Assembly: GCA_963772975.1 (NCBI GenBank) | Contig: CAVYZH010000005.1 | Span: forward strand, 124,001 to 188,000 | DNA from: AC-32 sp963772975 | GTDB lineage: Bacteria > Actinomycetota > Thermoleophilia > Gaiellales > Gaiellaceae | Reading direction: 5' to 3' | Length of the DNA: 64,000 nucleotides | Part shown: positions 25,390 through 34,091 of the stretch, piece by piece | Numbering within the stretch: position 1 is the stretch's first letter | Layout of the letters: every line of letters begins with the position of its first letter | The notes under the pieces: generated by a model | The model's database searches: none | What the model saw: the letters and a program-made list of their open reading frames with translations, nothing else | What the model was told of the DNA's origin: nothing | Position numbers and translations under genes: made by a program

Positions 25390-25767
25390 TTAGCCTCGGT
25401 CCGAGAAGAGGAACAGGAGTGCGATCGCCGCGAAGATGGCGGCGAGCAGCAGCGCGAGCCAGTTGAGGATGAAGGCCAGGATCACGACCACGACCGCGAG
25501 GGCCTGCGAGGCGCCCGCGATCCAGAGCACCTGCCTGGCGGTGTGCGACCGGGCGTTCCGGCCCCAGAAGAGGTAGAGCGCCAGGATCGGGATCGCGAGC
25601 GCGATCACCGTCCAGCGGGAGAGATCGTGGGCGAACGCGACGACGATGCCCTCGAGCACCGCGATCCAGAGCGTGATCCGGATCCGCCGGTGCTGCAGCC
25701 AGCGGCCGAGACGCGTCGTTCCGTGTTCGACCGTGGCTCGCTGCTCGAGCGATTCGTTGGCGCTCAT
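25390..25767 (-). CDS. Membrane protein of unknown function
   Basis: 125 residues. A soluble, basic N-terminal third (residues 1-30) is followed by two close hydrophobic helices (about 31-47, 52-68) and two more at about 80-97 and 99-120. The ATG at 25765-25767 lies just beyond the ispE stop (25773), with which it is co-directional. It happens to be in frame with the broken N-terminal part of ispE, so a single very long open frame spans both; that is not a real fusion. Function unknown. Confidence 0.7.
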   Translation of the reverse strand: MSANESLEQRATVEHGTTRLGRWLQHRRIRITLWIAVLEGIVVAFAHDLSRWTVIALAIPILALYLFWGRNARSHTARQVLWIAGASQALAVVVVILAFILNWLALLLAAIFAAIALLFLFSDRG

Positions 25768-25772
25768 CGTGC

Positions 25773-26592
25773 TCAACCGTACCAAGTGGGAACGGTGACC
25801 CAGGTGCGCCCGAGGGCCCGCAGATCGCGCTCGGCGGCCGCGGCCTGCGCGCGGTGCAGGAAGAGTCCGTAGACGGCCGGTCCGGCCCCGCTGACGTCGG
25901 CGCGGAAGGCGCCGAGCTCGAGCAACCGTTCCGCATGCGGCGACGCGGCGAGGTCGTTCGGCGGCAGTTCTGCCAGATCGCGCGGGCGCTTCGCCTGGGC
26001 CAGCGTCGTCGCGCAGGCGCACCCGCCGTTCCTCGAAGCCGGCTGCGCCGTCGCGACGGTCGAAGTCGGCGTAGACGTCGGCCGTCGACGGCTTGCGCTG
26101 GTCGTGCGGCAGCAGCAGCACAACCCAGTAATCCTGTGGCAGCTCCAGCCGCCCGAGCTCGGTGCCGATGCCGGTGCCTAGCTGCGGGCCTGACGTGAGG
26201 AAGAAGGGGACGTCGGCGCCGAGCCCGGCCGCGAGCCCGTGCAGGCACTCCGGCGAGAGCGGCTGGGCGAGGGTCTCGTTGGCGAGCCTGAGCGCGGTCG
26301 CAGCGTCGGAGCTGCCGCCGCCGAGGCCGGCCGCGACGGGGACGTGCTTCCAGATCCGCGCGTGCCAGCGCGGCTCCCTGTTCGCAGCCTCGGCCAGCCG
26401 CTCGAGCGCGGCACGGACGAGCGTGTCCTCGGCGAAGCCCTCGACCCGGAGCTCGGCCGCCGGCTCGATCGAGACGCGGTCGGCCAGGTCGATCCGCTGG
26501 AGGACGGTCGCGACTTCGTGCCGGCCGTCTTCGCGAAGCGGCCCGACGACGAGTGCCAGGTTCAGCTTTGCGGGCGCGGGCGCGCGGTTCAC
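25773..26592 (-). CDS. ispE: 4-diphosphocytidyl-2-C-methyl-D-erythritol kinase, frameshifted
   Basis: A GHMP kinase of the non-mevalonate isoprenoid pathway; phosphorylates CDP-ME. The first about 190 codons read well: APAPAKLNLALVVGPLREDG, the ATP loop VPVAAGLGGGSSDAATALRL and LGADVPFFLTSG. Between about 26030 and 26002 the frame must change; the rest, NDLAASPHAERLLELG and the GHMP C-terminal motif VSGAGPAVYGLF, is read in the next frame to the TGA at 25773. The whole span is 820 bases, one more than a multiple of three. Because the gene is normally essential, a sequence error is likely. Its GTG overlaps the rsmA stop (GTGA at 26589-26592). Confidence 0.85.
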
Positions 26593-27371
26593 GCGGCCAG
26601 CGCTTCCGCGAGCGCGACGAACTCGGGCGGCGCGAGCTCCTCGGCCCGGACGGCGGGGCCACGGGCGATCGCGCGCAGCGCCTCGGTTGCCTCGTCGCGC
26701 GTTGCGAAGCCGGCGAGCTCGAGCGAGTTTGCGAGCAGCTTGCGCCGGTGGGCGAACGCGGCCGTCACGAGTTGTTTCACGCGCGCGAAGTCGGGCGGCA
26801 GCTCGCGACGGCGAAAGGCGACGAGGGCCGAGTCCACGTTCGGCCGCGGCCGGAAGACCGTGCGCGAAACCGGGTGAAAGCCGGTCCGCTCCGCAGCGAG
26901 CTGGACGAGCACCGAGACCGCGCCGTAGGCCTTCGTCGAGGGCTGTGCGAAGAAGCGGTCGGCGACCTCGCGCTGCACCATCACGCACCAGAGCTCGAGG
27001 CCCGGCAGCCCGTCGAGGCTCTCCGCGATCAGCGGCGTGGCGATGTTGTAGGGCAGGTTCGAGACGAGCTTCGTCGGCGTCGGCTCGAGGCTCGCAAGGT
27101 CGAGCCGGAGCGCGTCGCCGAAGTGGAGCTCGACGTTCTGGCGGCCACCGAGTGCCTCGCGCAGGCGCGGCTCGAGCGAGCGGTCGAGCTCGACGGCGTC
27201 TACGTGCGCTGCACGGTCGGCGAGGTAGGTCGTGAGCACCCCGAGGCCCGGCCCGACCTCCAGCACGACGTCCTCGGGGCCGAGCTCGGCAAGCCGGCCG
27301 ATCACGCCGAGCAGGTTCTCGTCGACCAGGAAGTGCTGGCCGAGCTCCTTCTTCGCAGCGGGTCGGCTCAT
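26589..27371 (-). CDS. rsmA: 16S rRNA dimethyladenosine transferase
   Basis: Dimethylates two adjacent adenosines in the 3' terminal hairpin of 16S rRNA (KsgA). 260 residues. Seen: KKELGQHFLVDENLL at the N-terminus, the SAM-binding VLEVGPGLGVLTTYLA, VELDRSLEP, the NLPYNIATPLI catalytic motif and FRPRPNVDSALV. It overlaps tatD upstream (ATGA 27368-27371) and ispE downstream (GTGA), so the three are translated as one chain. Confidence 0.95.
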   Translation of the reverse strand: MSRPAAKKELGQHFLVDENLLGVIGRLAELGPEDVVLEVGPGLGVLTTYLADRAAHVDAVELDRSLEPRLREALGGRQNVELHFGDALRLDLASLEPTPTKLVSNLPYNIATPLIAESLDGLPGLELWCVMVQREVADRFFAQPSTKAYGAVSVLVQLAAERTGFHPVSRTVFRPRPNVDSALVAFRRRELPPDFARVKQLVTAAFAHRRKLLANSLELAGFATRDEATEALRAIARGPAVRAEELAPPEFVALAEALAA

Positions 27372-28114
27372 GCGAGCCCGAACGCTGCGCTTGCGTTGGC
27401 GTCGAGCCGGGCGGCGAGCTCGGTTGCGTCCTCGCCTCGCGACTCCGCGAGCGCAGCGATCGTGTGGACGACGTTTGCGGGCTCATTCGGCCGGCCGCGC
27501 CTGGGCTGCGGCGAGAGGTAGGGGCTGTCGGTCTCGGCGAGCAACCGCTCGCCTGGAACGGCGCATGCGACCTCGCGCAGCTCCTCGGCCTTCGGGTAAG
27601 TGACGTTGCCGGCGAAGGAGAGGTAATAGCCGCGCTCGAGCGCGACCGGCAGGAGCTCAGGCGCCGAGAAGCAGTGCAGCACGACGGTGCCCGAAAACGG
27701 CTCCAGCGCGGCGGCGGTCTCCTCGGAAGCCGCGCGAGTGTGGACGACGACTGGCTTGCGGAGCTCTTCGGCCAGCTCCAGCTGGCGCTCGAAGAGCTCG
27801 CGCTGGCGGTCGCGTGGCGCGTAGTCGCGGTAGAAGTCGAGGCCGGTCTCGCCGACGGCGACCGCTCGCTCATCGGCGAGCAGCTCCCGCAGCTCGTCGA
27901 GCCGGTTCGCGTCGGGCTCCGCGGCCTGGTGCGGATGGATTCCGAGCGCTGCGAAGACGCCGTCATGCCGCCTTGCGATCACGAGCGTCTCGCGGCAGGA
28001 ATCGAGGCCCGAGCCGACCGACACAATCCGCTCGACGCCGGCTTCGCGCGCCCGCGCGACGAGCTCGTCCGCCGGCTCAGCGCACGCGTCGAGGTGCGCG
28101 TGGGTGTCGATCAC
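27368..28114 (-). CDS. tatD: TatD-family metal-dependent hydrolase
   Basis: A TIM-barrel metallohydrolase, in other bacteria a DNase or RNA-processing exonuclease. 248 residues. Metal ligands are visible as MIDTHAHLD, the Glu of VGETGLDFYRDYAP, the His of VVVHTRAA, LHCFSA and the Asp of AETDSPYLSPQ. It lies between metG and rsmA, overlapping both by four bases, the common actinobacterial order. Confidence 0.93.
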   Translation of the reverse strand: MIDTHAHLDACAEPADELVARAREAGVERIVSVGSGLDSCRETLVIARRHDGVFAALGIHPHQAAEPDANRLDELRELLADERAVAVGETGLDFYRDYAPRDRQRELFERQLELAEELRKPVVVHTRAASEETAAALEPFSGTVVLHCFSAPELLPVALERGYYLSFAGNVTYPKAEELREVACAVPGERLLAETDSPYLSPQPRRGRPNEPANVVHTIAALAESRGEDATELAARLDANASAAFGLA

Positions 28115-29634
28115 GCCGCGGCGGTCGGCTGGTCGACCCGCGGGAAGAGCGGTACGGCTGCGGCGATCCCGTCGGTCTCCGGCGTCAGCCCGTAGGCGAT
28201 CCGCTCGAGCTCGAGCTCGACCGGCTGCTCAAGCGCCTGGAGAATCTGCGGCGCGGTTCGTGGCAGGTAGGGGGAGAGCGCTACCGCCACTGCGCGGACG
28301 CCATCGACGAGGTCGTAGAGGACCGCGTCGAGCTCATCGGCTCGGGCGTCGTCCTTGGCGAGCTGCCACGGGGCCGTGTTCTCGACGTGGCGGTTGAGCC
28401 AGCGCACGAGCTCCCAGATCTCCTCGAGCGCGCCGGTCAGGTCCCAGGCGTCGAAGCGCTCCACGAGTTTCGCCCGCAGGCCGTCGAGCGCGGCTGTCAG
28501 CTCCTCGTTCGGTTGTCCGGGCACAACACGCCCGTCGCGGTAGCGGGCGACCATCGCCGTCGTCCGGGAGACGAGGTTGCCGAGGTCGTTGCCGAGCTCC
28601 CGCTCGTAGCGCTCGTGCAAGGCCTCGACCGAGGCGCTGCCGTCCTGGCCGAACGACACCGACCTCAACGCCCAGAACCGGACCGCGTCCGAGCCGTAGA
28701 CGTCTATCAGGTCGAGCGGGTCGATCACGTTGCCGAGGGACTTCGAGATCTTGCGATCGTCGAGCAGCAAGTAGCCGTGGACGAACAGCTGCTGCGGCAC
28801 CTCGTAGCCGGCTGCGAGCAGGAGCGCGGGCCAGAAGACGCAGTGGAAGCGGAGGATGTCCTTGCCGAGCAGGTGGTGGGCGTGCGGCCAGAACTTCTCG
28901 CGCAGGTCCTCTCCGTCTCGCGCGTAGGTGAGCGCGCTCAGGTAGTTGATCAGCGCGTCTACCCAGACATAGGTGACCTGCCCTTCGTCCCAAGGGATCG
29001 GCACGCCCCACGGCTGACCGGCGCGACTGACGCTGAAGTCCTGCAGGCCGCCCTCGATGAAGCTGCGCGCCTCGTTGTAGCGGTGGCTCGGCAGGACGAA
29101 ATCGGGCCGCTCGTCGTAGAGCGCGAGCAGCTTCTGCTGGTAGGCGGAGAGGCGGAAGAACCAGTTCGTCTCCTCGATTCGCTCGGGCGGGATGCCATGG
29201 TCGACGCACAGGCCGTCAACGAGCTCGGACTCCGACTTGAACTCCTCGCACTGCACGCAGTAGAGCCCCGAGTAGACGTCCTGGTAGATGTCGCCGTTGT
29301 CGTAGATGCGCTGCAGGAACTCCTGCACGAAGCGCTTGTGCCCCTCGTCGGTCGTGCGGATGAAGAAGTCGGGCTCGGCGTCGACGCGCTTGGGTAGCTC
29401 ACGCCAGTACTTCTCGACGATGTCGTCGACGTACGCCTTCGGGTCGAGCCCCCGCTCCTCCGCGACGCGGTACACCTTCGAGGCGTGCTCGTCAGTGCCC
29501 GTGAGGAAGAAGGTCTCGTCGCCGCGCTGCCGGTGGTGCCGGACGAGGACGTCGGCCGCGATCGTCGTGTACGCGTGCCCGATGTGCGGGCTCGCGTTGA
29601 CGTAGTAGATGGGTGTCGTCAGGTAGTAGCGCAT
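28111..29634 (-). CDS. metG: Methionyl-tRNA synthetase
   Basis: Charges initiator and elongator tRNA-Met. 507 residues, the short form without a C-terminal tRNA-binding domain. The HIGH signature is PHIGHAYTT (residues 16-24) and the KMSKS loop is KISKSLGN at about 294-301. A single Cys pair (CVQCEEF) marks the knuckle region. The ATG at 29632-29634 has GAGGG just upstream. The reading frame of the M23 peptidase gene before it stays open 143 bases into metG. Confidence 0.96.
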   Translation of the reverse strand: MRYYLTTPIYYVNASPHIGHAYTTIAADVLVRHHRQRGDETFFLTGTDEHASKVYRVAEERGLDPKAYVDDIVEKYWRELPKRVDAEPDFFIRTTDEGHKRFVQEFLQRIYDNGDIYQDVYSGLYCVQCEEFKSESELVDGLCVDHGIPPERIEETNWFFRLSAYQQKLLALYDERPDFVLPSHRYNEARSFIEGGLQDFSVSRAGQPWGVPIPWDEGQVTYVWVDALINYLSALTYARDGEDLREKFWPHAHHLLGKDILRFHCVFWPALLLAAGYEVPQQLFVHGYLLLDDRKISKSLGNVIDPLDLIDVYGSDAVRFWALRSVSFGQDGSASVEALHERYERELGNDLGNLVSRTTAMVARYRDGRVVPGQPNEELTAALDGLRAKLVERFDAWDLTGALEEIWELVRWLNRHVENTAPWQLAKDDARADELDAVLYDLVDGVRAVAVALSPYLPRTAPQILQALEQPVELELERIAYGLTPETDGIAAAVPLFPRVDQPTAAA

Positions 29635-30625
29635 CGCCCTCAATGATACGAGCGACCTTGCGCCGGCCACGGGCGGCGAGCGCGGCTGCGGCCAGGAGCG
29701 ACGACGCGGCAGCAAGCAGCTTCCAGGGGAACGGTCGCCCACTCGGCTCGGCGCGTTCGACGACCGGCTCGGAGTCATGCGCACGAAGCCACGGCCCGGC
29801 GGACGGCGCGGGTATGGGTCGGTTTACGGGCGCGGCCGCCGCGCCGGCTGGCGCTGGATCGGCCTCGACCGGCGTGGGCACCGATGGGGCCGAGACCGTC
29901 GGGCGGTCACTCGCGGGGCGGACAGCGGGCCGAGACTCGCGGACCGGAGCGCCCGGCCGCGGACCGAAAGCCGGGGCGGGCGGCGGGAGCTCGACCACGG
30001 GCCGCGGCTCCGGCGCGTCGCCCGGCTTGACGATCCGGAGTGAGGGCGCCACAGGCGCGGTCGGCGGGGCTGGCGCAGGCGACGGTGCCGGCACTGGTGC
30101 TGATGTTGGTGTAGGCGGCTCGCTCGGCACGGGCGTGGGCGCTGCAACCGGCGGCAAGAAGCCGAGCGGATCGAGGTAACCCTGAGGATCGCTGCTGAGC
30201 CGGATCCCGAGCTGCACGTACGCGACCGGGTGGGCCGCCACCCCGCTCGTGCCGACGATCGCGACCCGCTGGCCCTCGGCCACGACCGCCCCCGCGCCGA
30301 CCAGAAACGAGCCGAGATGCAAAAGCGTGACGGCGTAGTCCGCCGTCTGGATCGTGATCGTGAGCCCATTCGCCGCGACCCGTCCGGCGAACGTCACCGT
30401 CCCCGCGACCGGCGCGAGTACCGGGTCGCCGACCGTGCCCTGGATGTCGATCCCGCGATGCTGGCCGGGGACGAGCGGGTTCTCCTCGTCGAAGGCAAAC
30501 CCCTGCAGCACCGGCCCAGCAACTGGCCACGTCCAGGCGCCGGCCGCGGCGGGCGTTGCGAGCGCCAGGAGCACCGCGATGGCCACGAGCCGGGTGAAAG
30601 CCGATCGGTGTTGTCTGTTCTGCAA
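29492..30625 (-). CDS. M23-family peptidase (LytM-like) with Pro-rich stalk and C-terminal membrane helix
   Basis: A secreted cell-wall protein, probably a peptidoglycan endopeptidase or its degenerate activator. A signal peptide occupies about residues 1-30 (ending ATPAAAGA). The LytM domain follows at about 32-150: GQHRGIDIQGTVGDPVLAPVAGTVTFAG, the HLGS-type strand LLHLGSF and AYVQLGIRL. One His of the usual HLH zinc motif is not obvious (AYVQLG), so catalysis is uncertain. Then a long Pro/Ala-rich stalk and a helix plus Arg/Lys-rich end (WKLLAAASSLLAAAALAARGRRK) near residue 320. The frame overruns metG by 143 bases, which suggests a lost stop or frameshift. The TTG at 30625 fits the signal peptide; 30586 (GTG) is an alternative. 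Confidence 0.72.
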   Translation of the reverse strand: MQNRQHRSAFTRLVAIAVLLALATPAAAGAWTWPVAGPVLQGFAFDEENPLVPGQHRGIDIQGTVGDPVLAPVAGTVTFAGRVAANGLTITIQTADYAVTLLHLGSFLVGAGAVVAEGQRVAIVGTSGVAAHPVAYVQLGIRLSSDPQGYLDPLGFLPPVAAPTPVPSEPPTPTSAPVPAPSPAPAPPTAPVAPSLRIVKPGDAPEPRPVVELPPPAPAFGPRPGAPVRESRPAVRPASDRPTVSAPSVPTPVEADPAPAGAAAAPVNRPIPAPSAGPWLRAHDSEPVVERAEPSGRPFPWKLLAAASSLLAAAALAARGRRKVARIIEGDALLPDDTHLLRQREPAHRARVHDDRGRRPRPAPPAARRRDLLPHGH

Positions 30626-30634
30626 ACCGACCTC

Positions 30635-30664
30635 AAGGTACCAGGCCGGCCCGGACGTTGTCAA
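30635..30664 (-). promoter_or_regulatory. Sigma-70-type promoter before the M23 peptidase gene
   Basis: A perfect -35 TTGACA (30659-30664) and a -10-like TACCTT (30635-30640) with 18 bases between. Transcription would start near 30628, giving the TTG at 30625 almost no leader. Confidence 0.5.
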
Positions 30665-30670
30665 ATCGGA

Positions 30671-31474
30671 TTACAGCGAGCCGCGATAGAGCGCGTTGCG
30701 CGAGGCTCCGGTCAACCGCGCGACGAGCTCGGCGGCCTGCCGCCGTGGCACGCCCGTCTCGACCAGCTCGGCGACCGCCGCTGCCGCCTCCTCGCCAGAA
30801 GGCTCGACCGGCGGCGCCGCGCCGAGCACGAGCGTCACCTCACCACGTACCGGCTCGCCGAAGCGCTCCGCCAGCTCAGCAACCGTCGCCAGCGCGACCT
30901 CCTCGTGGCGCTTCGTCAGCTCACGGCAAACTGCGCAGGGCCGGTTCGGGACCACGCGCGCGAGGGCCGCCAGGGAGCGCGGCAACCGCTGCGGCGACTC
31001 GAACGCGACCGCGGGCCATTGCCAGGCCGCCAGCTCCTCCCCGAGCTCGGTCAGCGCCCGCTCGCCGCGGGGCAGGTAGCCAATGAACTGGTACCGCTCG
31101 CCGACGAGCCCGCTCGCGACCAGCGCCGTCTCGACGGCCGAGGGGCCCGGCAGCACCGTCACCGGGACGCCGGCCTTCAACGCGGCCGCGACGAGCCGCG
31201 CGCCCGGGTCGCTGATCCCCGGCAGGCCGGCGTCGCTGACCAGCGCCACGCGCTCACCGACCTGCAGGCGCGGGAGCAGCTCCGCGGTCCGCTTCGCCTC
31301 GTTGTGCTCGTGGTAGGAGAGCAGCCGCGCGCGGATCCCGTGCCGCTCCAGTAGGCCACGCGTATGCCGCGTGTCCTCGGCAAGCACGACATCGGCCTCG
31401 GCGAGCTCGCGCAGGACGCGCAAGGTCACGTCCTCGAGGTTTCCGATCGGCGTCGCGCAGACCGCGAGCGGCAC
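30671..31474 (-). CDS. rsmI: 16S rRNA (cytidine-2'-O)-methyltransferase
   Basis: Methylates the ribose of C1402 in 16S rRNA (tetrapyrrole-methylase fold). 267 residues. Seen: LAVCATPIGNLEDVTLRVL, EDTRHTRGLL, SYHEHNE, VALVSDAGLPGISDPG and VLPGPSAVETALVASG, GYLPR. The GTG at 31474 overlaps the stop of the ROK kinase gene by one base. In actinobacteria rsmI is often near metG, as here. Confidence 0.94.
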   Translation of the reverse strand: MPLAVCATPIGNLEDVTLRVLRELAEADVVLAEDTRHTRGLLERHGIRARLLSYHEHNEAKRTAELLPRLQVGERVALVSDAGLPGISDPGARLVAAALKAGVPVTVLPGPSAVETALVASGLVGERYQFIGYLPRGERALTELGEELAAWQWPAVAFESPQRLPRSLAALARVVPNRPCAVCRELTKRHEEVALATVAELAERFGEPVRGEVTLVLGAAPPVEPSGEEAAAAVAELVETGVPRRQAAELVARLTGASRNALYRGSL

Positions 31475-32388
31475 TAGCTCGCCGCGCCGAGCGCCTCGAA
31501 CGCGACCATCCCGGCCCCGATCACGCCAGCCTTGACTCCGAGCTCGGCTTCGACGATCCGCACGTTGTCACGCGCAGGCTCGAGCCCCTCGACCGCGACA
31601 ACCTCACGGGCAGGCGCCAACAGCAGCTCGCCTGCCGCGCCGAAGCCACCGCCGACGACGACCACCTCGGGCTCGAAGACGTTGACGAAGCTCGCGATCC
31701 CGGCGCCGAGGTAGCGGCCCACGCCGGCCAGCGCCTCGACCGCCTCGGGCTGGTCCGCCCTGGCGCGGGTGACGAGGTCGTGCGCGTTCGAGCCGTCCCC
31801 GTAGAGCGAGCGAGCGACGCGGTCGGCCGCCGGGCCCGCGGCGAAGGACTCGAGATGCCCGAATCCGCCACAGCCGCAGGGCGGGCCGCCGGGCTGGAGC
31901 ACGATGTGACCGAGCTCGGCGCCGCTGCCGGTCGCGCCGCGATATGGCTTGCCGTCGAGGATCAGGCCGCCGCCGACGCCCGTCCCGAGGGTCAGCATCA
32001 CGACGTCGCGCGCACCGCGTGCCGCTCCGGCCTGCCACTCGGCGATCGCCGCGGCGTTGGCGTCGTTGTCGAGTTCCACCGGCAGGCCGTGACGCTCCCG
32101 CATCCGGTCACGCAGGTCGATGCCCTCGAGCGGGATGTTCACCGACTTGAGCGCACGGCCCGCGCGCTGGTCGATCCTCGAGGGAACGCCGAAGCCCAGC
32201 GCCTGCGCATCCGGCTCGAGCCGCAGCAGCTCCTCGACGAGCGAGTCAAGCTCCGCGAGCAGCGCGTCTTGCGAGGAATGGTCGCTCGGACGCTCGAGAC
32301 GCGCGCCCAGCGAGCCGTCGCGCGAGACGACCGCGGCGAGGATTTTCGTCCCGCCGACGTCCACCCCGATGACCCGCGACTGCTCCAA
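31474..32388 (-). CDS. ROK-family glucokinase
   Basis: A sugar kinase of the ROK family, probably glucokinase. 304 residues. Seen: the phosphate motif VIGVDVGGTKILAAVV, DNDANAAAIAEW with the catalytic Asp, the second ATP loop LTLGTGVGGGLILDG, the ELGHI box and the zinc-binding CGCGGFGHLESFAAG. The TTG at 32386-32388 is taken as start, as it lies just before the first motif and no other start codon is near. It is divergent from the LCP gene with 27 bases between, and overlaps rsmI. Confidence 0.88.
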   Translation of the reverse strand: MEQSRVIGVDVGGTKILAAVVSRDGSLGARLERPSDHSSQDALLAELDSLVEELLRLEPDAQALGFGVPSRIDQRAGRALKSVNIPLEGIDLRDRMRERHGLPVELDNDANAAAIAEWQAGAARGARDVVMLTLGTGVGGGLILDGKPYRGATGSGAELGHIVLQPGGPPCGCGGFGHLESFAAGPAADRVARSLYGDGSNAHDLVTRARADQPEAVEALAGVGRYLGAGIASFVNVFEPEVVVVGGGFGAAGELLLAPAREVVAVEGLEPARDNVRIVEAELGVKAGVIGAGMVAFEALGAAS

Positions 32389-32415
32389 AACCGCGCGGGT
32401 ACCATACGCCGCCGG

Positions 32416-33588
32416 ATGTCGACGCCCGGCGGAGAGAAGCCCTACCGCGTCTACCGGGGCGGGCGTCAGAAGGGCCGGGTGCCGACCGTCGGACGGCCCG
32501 AGAAGTCGCCGCCGCGGACGAAGGCCGAGCGCGACGGACGCAGCAACTACCGCGGGCCGGGTGCGAAGACAGCGGCCCGCCGCCCGCGCCAGATTCGCTG
32601 GGGCCGCGAGCTGACGATCGCGCTGGTGGTGATCGTCGCCTTCTTCCTCGCCTGGAGCGTGATCGGCTACCTCGTCTTCCGCAGCGGCGTCTCGGAGGCG
32701 AACAAGCGGCTGCCGCAGAACGCGCGGCGTGCGCTGGCGCCCGACCAGGGCAGCCTGCTCTCGACCCCGACCGCGATTCTGCTGCTCGGCACCGATCACT
32801 CACTCGCGGCCGCGCGGGCCGGCGACCGGCACTCCGACTCGATCACGCTGCTGCGCACCGACCCGCCGCACCACCGGCTCTACTACCTCTCGATCCCGCG
32901 CGACCTGCGCGTCGAGATCCCCGGCTACGGCGGCGCGAAGATCAACACGGCGTTCCAGGTCGGCGGCCCGCGCCTCGCCGCGCGCACGGTCTCGGCCTAC
33001 ACCGACATCCCGATCAACCACATCGTCGTCGTCAACTTCGCCGAGTTCAAAGACCTGATCGACGCGGTCGGCGGGATCGACATCGTCGTCCCGGAGAAGA
33101 TCCAGTCGAAGTTCGACTGCCCGTACAAGACCGAGGCCCGCTGCGCGCGCTGGCCCGGCTGGCGGTTCTTCCCGGGCAAGCAGCACATGAGCGGCCAGCG
33201 GGCGCTGATCTATTCGCGCGTGCGCAAGAACGCGCTCAACCCGGCCGAGAGCGACATCACCCGCGGCGAGCGCAACCAGCAGGTGCTGCAGGCGCTGATG
33301 AGCAAGCTCGCCAGCTTCTCGACGTTCATGCGGCTGCCCTTCGACGGCAAAGACCTGACGAAGCCGCTCGCGACCGACCTTTCTGCGAACGACTTCGCCG
33401 GGCTCGGCTGGGCGAAGTTCCGCGCCGGTCGCACGCTCCACTGCCGCCTCGGCGGCACCTCGACCGGCGGCGACATCACCCCGAGCGAGGACAACGCGAA
33501 GGTGATCCTGATGGTGCTCGGCAAGTCGGCGCCACAGCCGCCCGCGCCGTCCGGCGACACGTATCCGCCGGGCTGCCTGAGCCGCTAG
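32416..33588 (+). CDS. LytR-CpsA-Psr (LCP) family protein
   Basis: Membrane-anchored transferase family that attaches wall polymers (teichoic acid, arabinogalactan or capsule) to peptidoglycan. 390 residues: a basic, Arg-rich cytoplasmic region of about 65 residues, one transmembrane helix at about 70-92, then the LCP domain outside. Key residues: LLLGTDHS, the RHSDSITLLRTD motif (Arg and Asp), YYLSIPRDLRVEIPGYGGAKINTAF and VNFAEFKDLIDAVGGID. Two Cys pairs in the insert KFDCPYKTEARCARW may form a disulphide. Divergent from the ROK kinase. Confidence 0.9.
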   Translation: MSTPGGEKPYRVYRGGRQKGRVPTVGRPEKSPPRTKAERDGRSNYRGPGAKTAARRPRQIRWGRELTIALVVIVAFFLAWSVIGYLVFRSGVSEANKRLPQNARRALAPDQGSLLSTPTAILLLGTDHSLAAARAGDRHSDSITLLRTDPPHHRLYYLSIPRDLRVEIPGYGGAKINTAFQVGGPRLAARTVSAYTDIPINHIVVVNFAEFKDLIDAVGGIDIVVPEKIQSKFDCPYKTEARCARWPGWRFFPGKQHMSGQRALIYSRVRKNALNPAESDITRGERNQQVLQALMSKLASFSTFMRLPFDGKDLTKPLATDLSANDFAGLGWAKFRAGRTLHCRLGGTSTGGDITPSEDNAKVILMVLGKSAPQPPAPSGDTYPPGCLSR

Positions 33589-33857
33589 GCCTCCGCGGCC
33601 TTCTTCTTCTCTTCCTTGGGCTTGGCGGGCTCGGACGACGGGGAGTCGCCGTCCTTGGAGTCCGGCTTCTTGCCCGAACCGCGGCCGTAGTCGGTCGTGT
33701 AGAAGCCCGAGCCCTTGAAGTGCACGGCGACCGGGTAGAGCACGCGCTCGAGCGGCCCCTCGCCACAGACCTCACATTTTTCGGGCGCCGCGTCGCCGAT
33801 CTTCTGGAACAACTCGAACACATGCCCGTTCGGGCACCGGTACTCGTAGATCGGCAT
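33585..33857 (-). CDS. FmdB-family zinc-ribbon protein
   Basis: 90 residues. The N-terminal half is the FmdB zinc ribbon: MPIYEYRCPNGHVFE with CxxxxH and KCEVCGEG as the second Cys pair. The C-terminal half is charged and Lys/Glu-rich. Role unclear (putative regulatory protein). A TATCCT box ends seven bases before the ATG, so the mRNA is probably leaderless. The last four bases overlap the convergent LCP gene. Confidence 0.88.
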   Translation of the reverse strand: MPIYEYRCPNGHVFELFQKIGDAAPEKCEVCGEGPLERVLYPVAVHFKGSGFYTTDYGRGSGKKPDSKDGDSPSSEPAKPKEEKKKAAEA

Positions 33858-33861
33858 GGAT

Positions 33862-34068
33862 CTAAGGATAGTTGGGCGACTGGCTGCGGCCGCTCTCGCG
33901 CTCCAGGGTCTCTCGGTAGCAGGGTGCGTCCTCGAAGGCGGCAAGGCCCGGCTGGACCGAGCGACGCGGACGGCGTCTGCGGCGCGCGGCGGCGAGCGCG
34001 GCTGAGGCGCCGAGCAGCCCGCCGATCACGAACGAGCGCAGGCGGGCCGACTGTGACTCCCGATCCAC
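33862..34068 (-). CDS. Small membrane-associated protein
   Basis: 68 residues from the GTG at 34068. One short hydrophobic helix at about residues 12-27 (VIGGLLGASAALAAA) is followed by an Arg-rich stretch (about 28-36) and a polar tail. This resembles YtxH-type small membrane proteins, but no family can be assigned. A TACAAT box ends six bases before the GTG, supporting both the gene and the start. Divergent from psuK. Confidence 0.6.
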   Translation of the reverse strand: MDRESQSARLRSFVIGGLLGASAALAAARRRRRPRRSVQPGLAAFEDAPCYRETLERESGRSQSPNYP

Positions 34069-34074
34069 GCGGCG

Positions 34075-34084
34075 ATTGTACGGT
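34075..34084. promoter_or_regulatory. Overlapping divergent -10 boxes
   Basis: On the minus strand TACAAT (34075-34080) ends six bases before the GTG at 34068. On the plus strand TACGGT (34079-34084) ends seven bases before the GTG at 34092. Both genes appear to have leaderless mRNAs from one shared site. Confidence 0.55.
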
Positions 34085-34091
34085 TGCCCCC

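Noticed and set aside
25390..27966. A single 858-codon minus-strand open frame covering tatD/rsmA antisense-frame sequence, ispE and a membrane protein
   Set aside because: It only arises because the broken ispE frame happens to be in phase with the next gene; most of it is out of frame with the real genes.
30659..30664. TTG at 30664 as the start of the M23 peptidase
   Set aside because: The TTG is the first half of a perfect TTGACA -35 box, and the signal peptide fits starts at 30625 or 30586 better.
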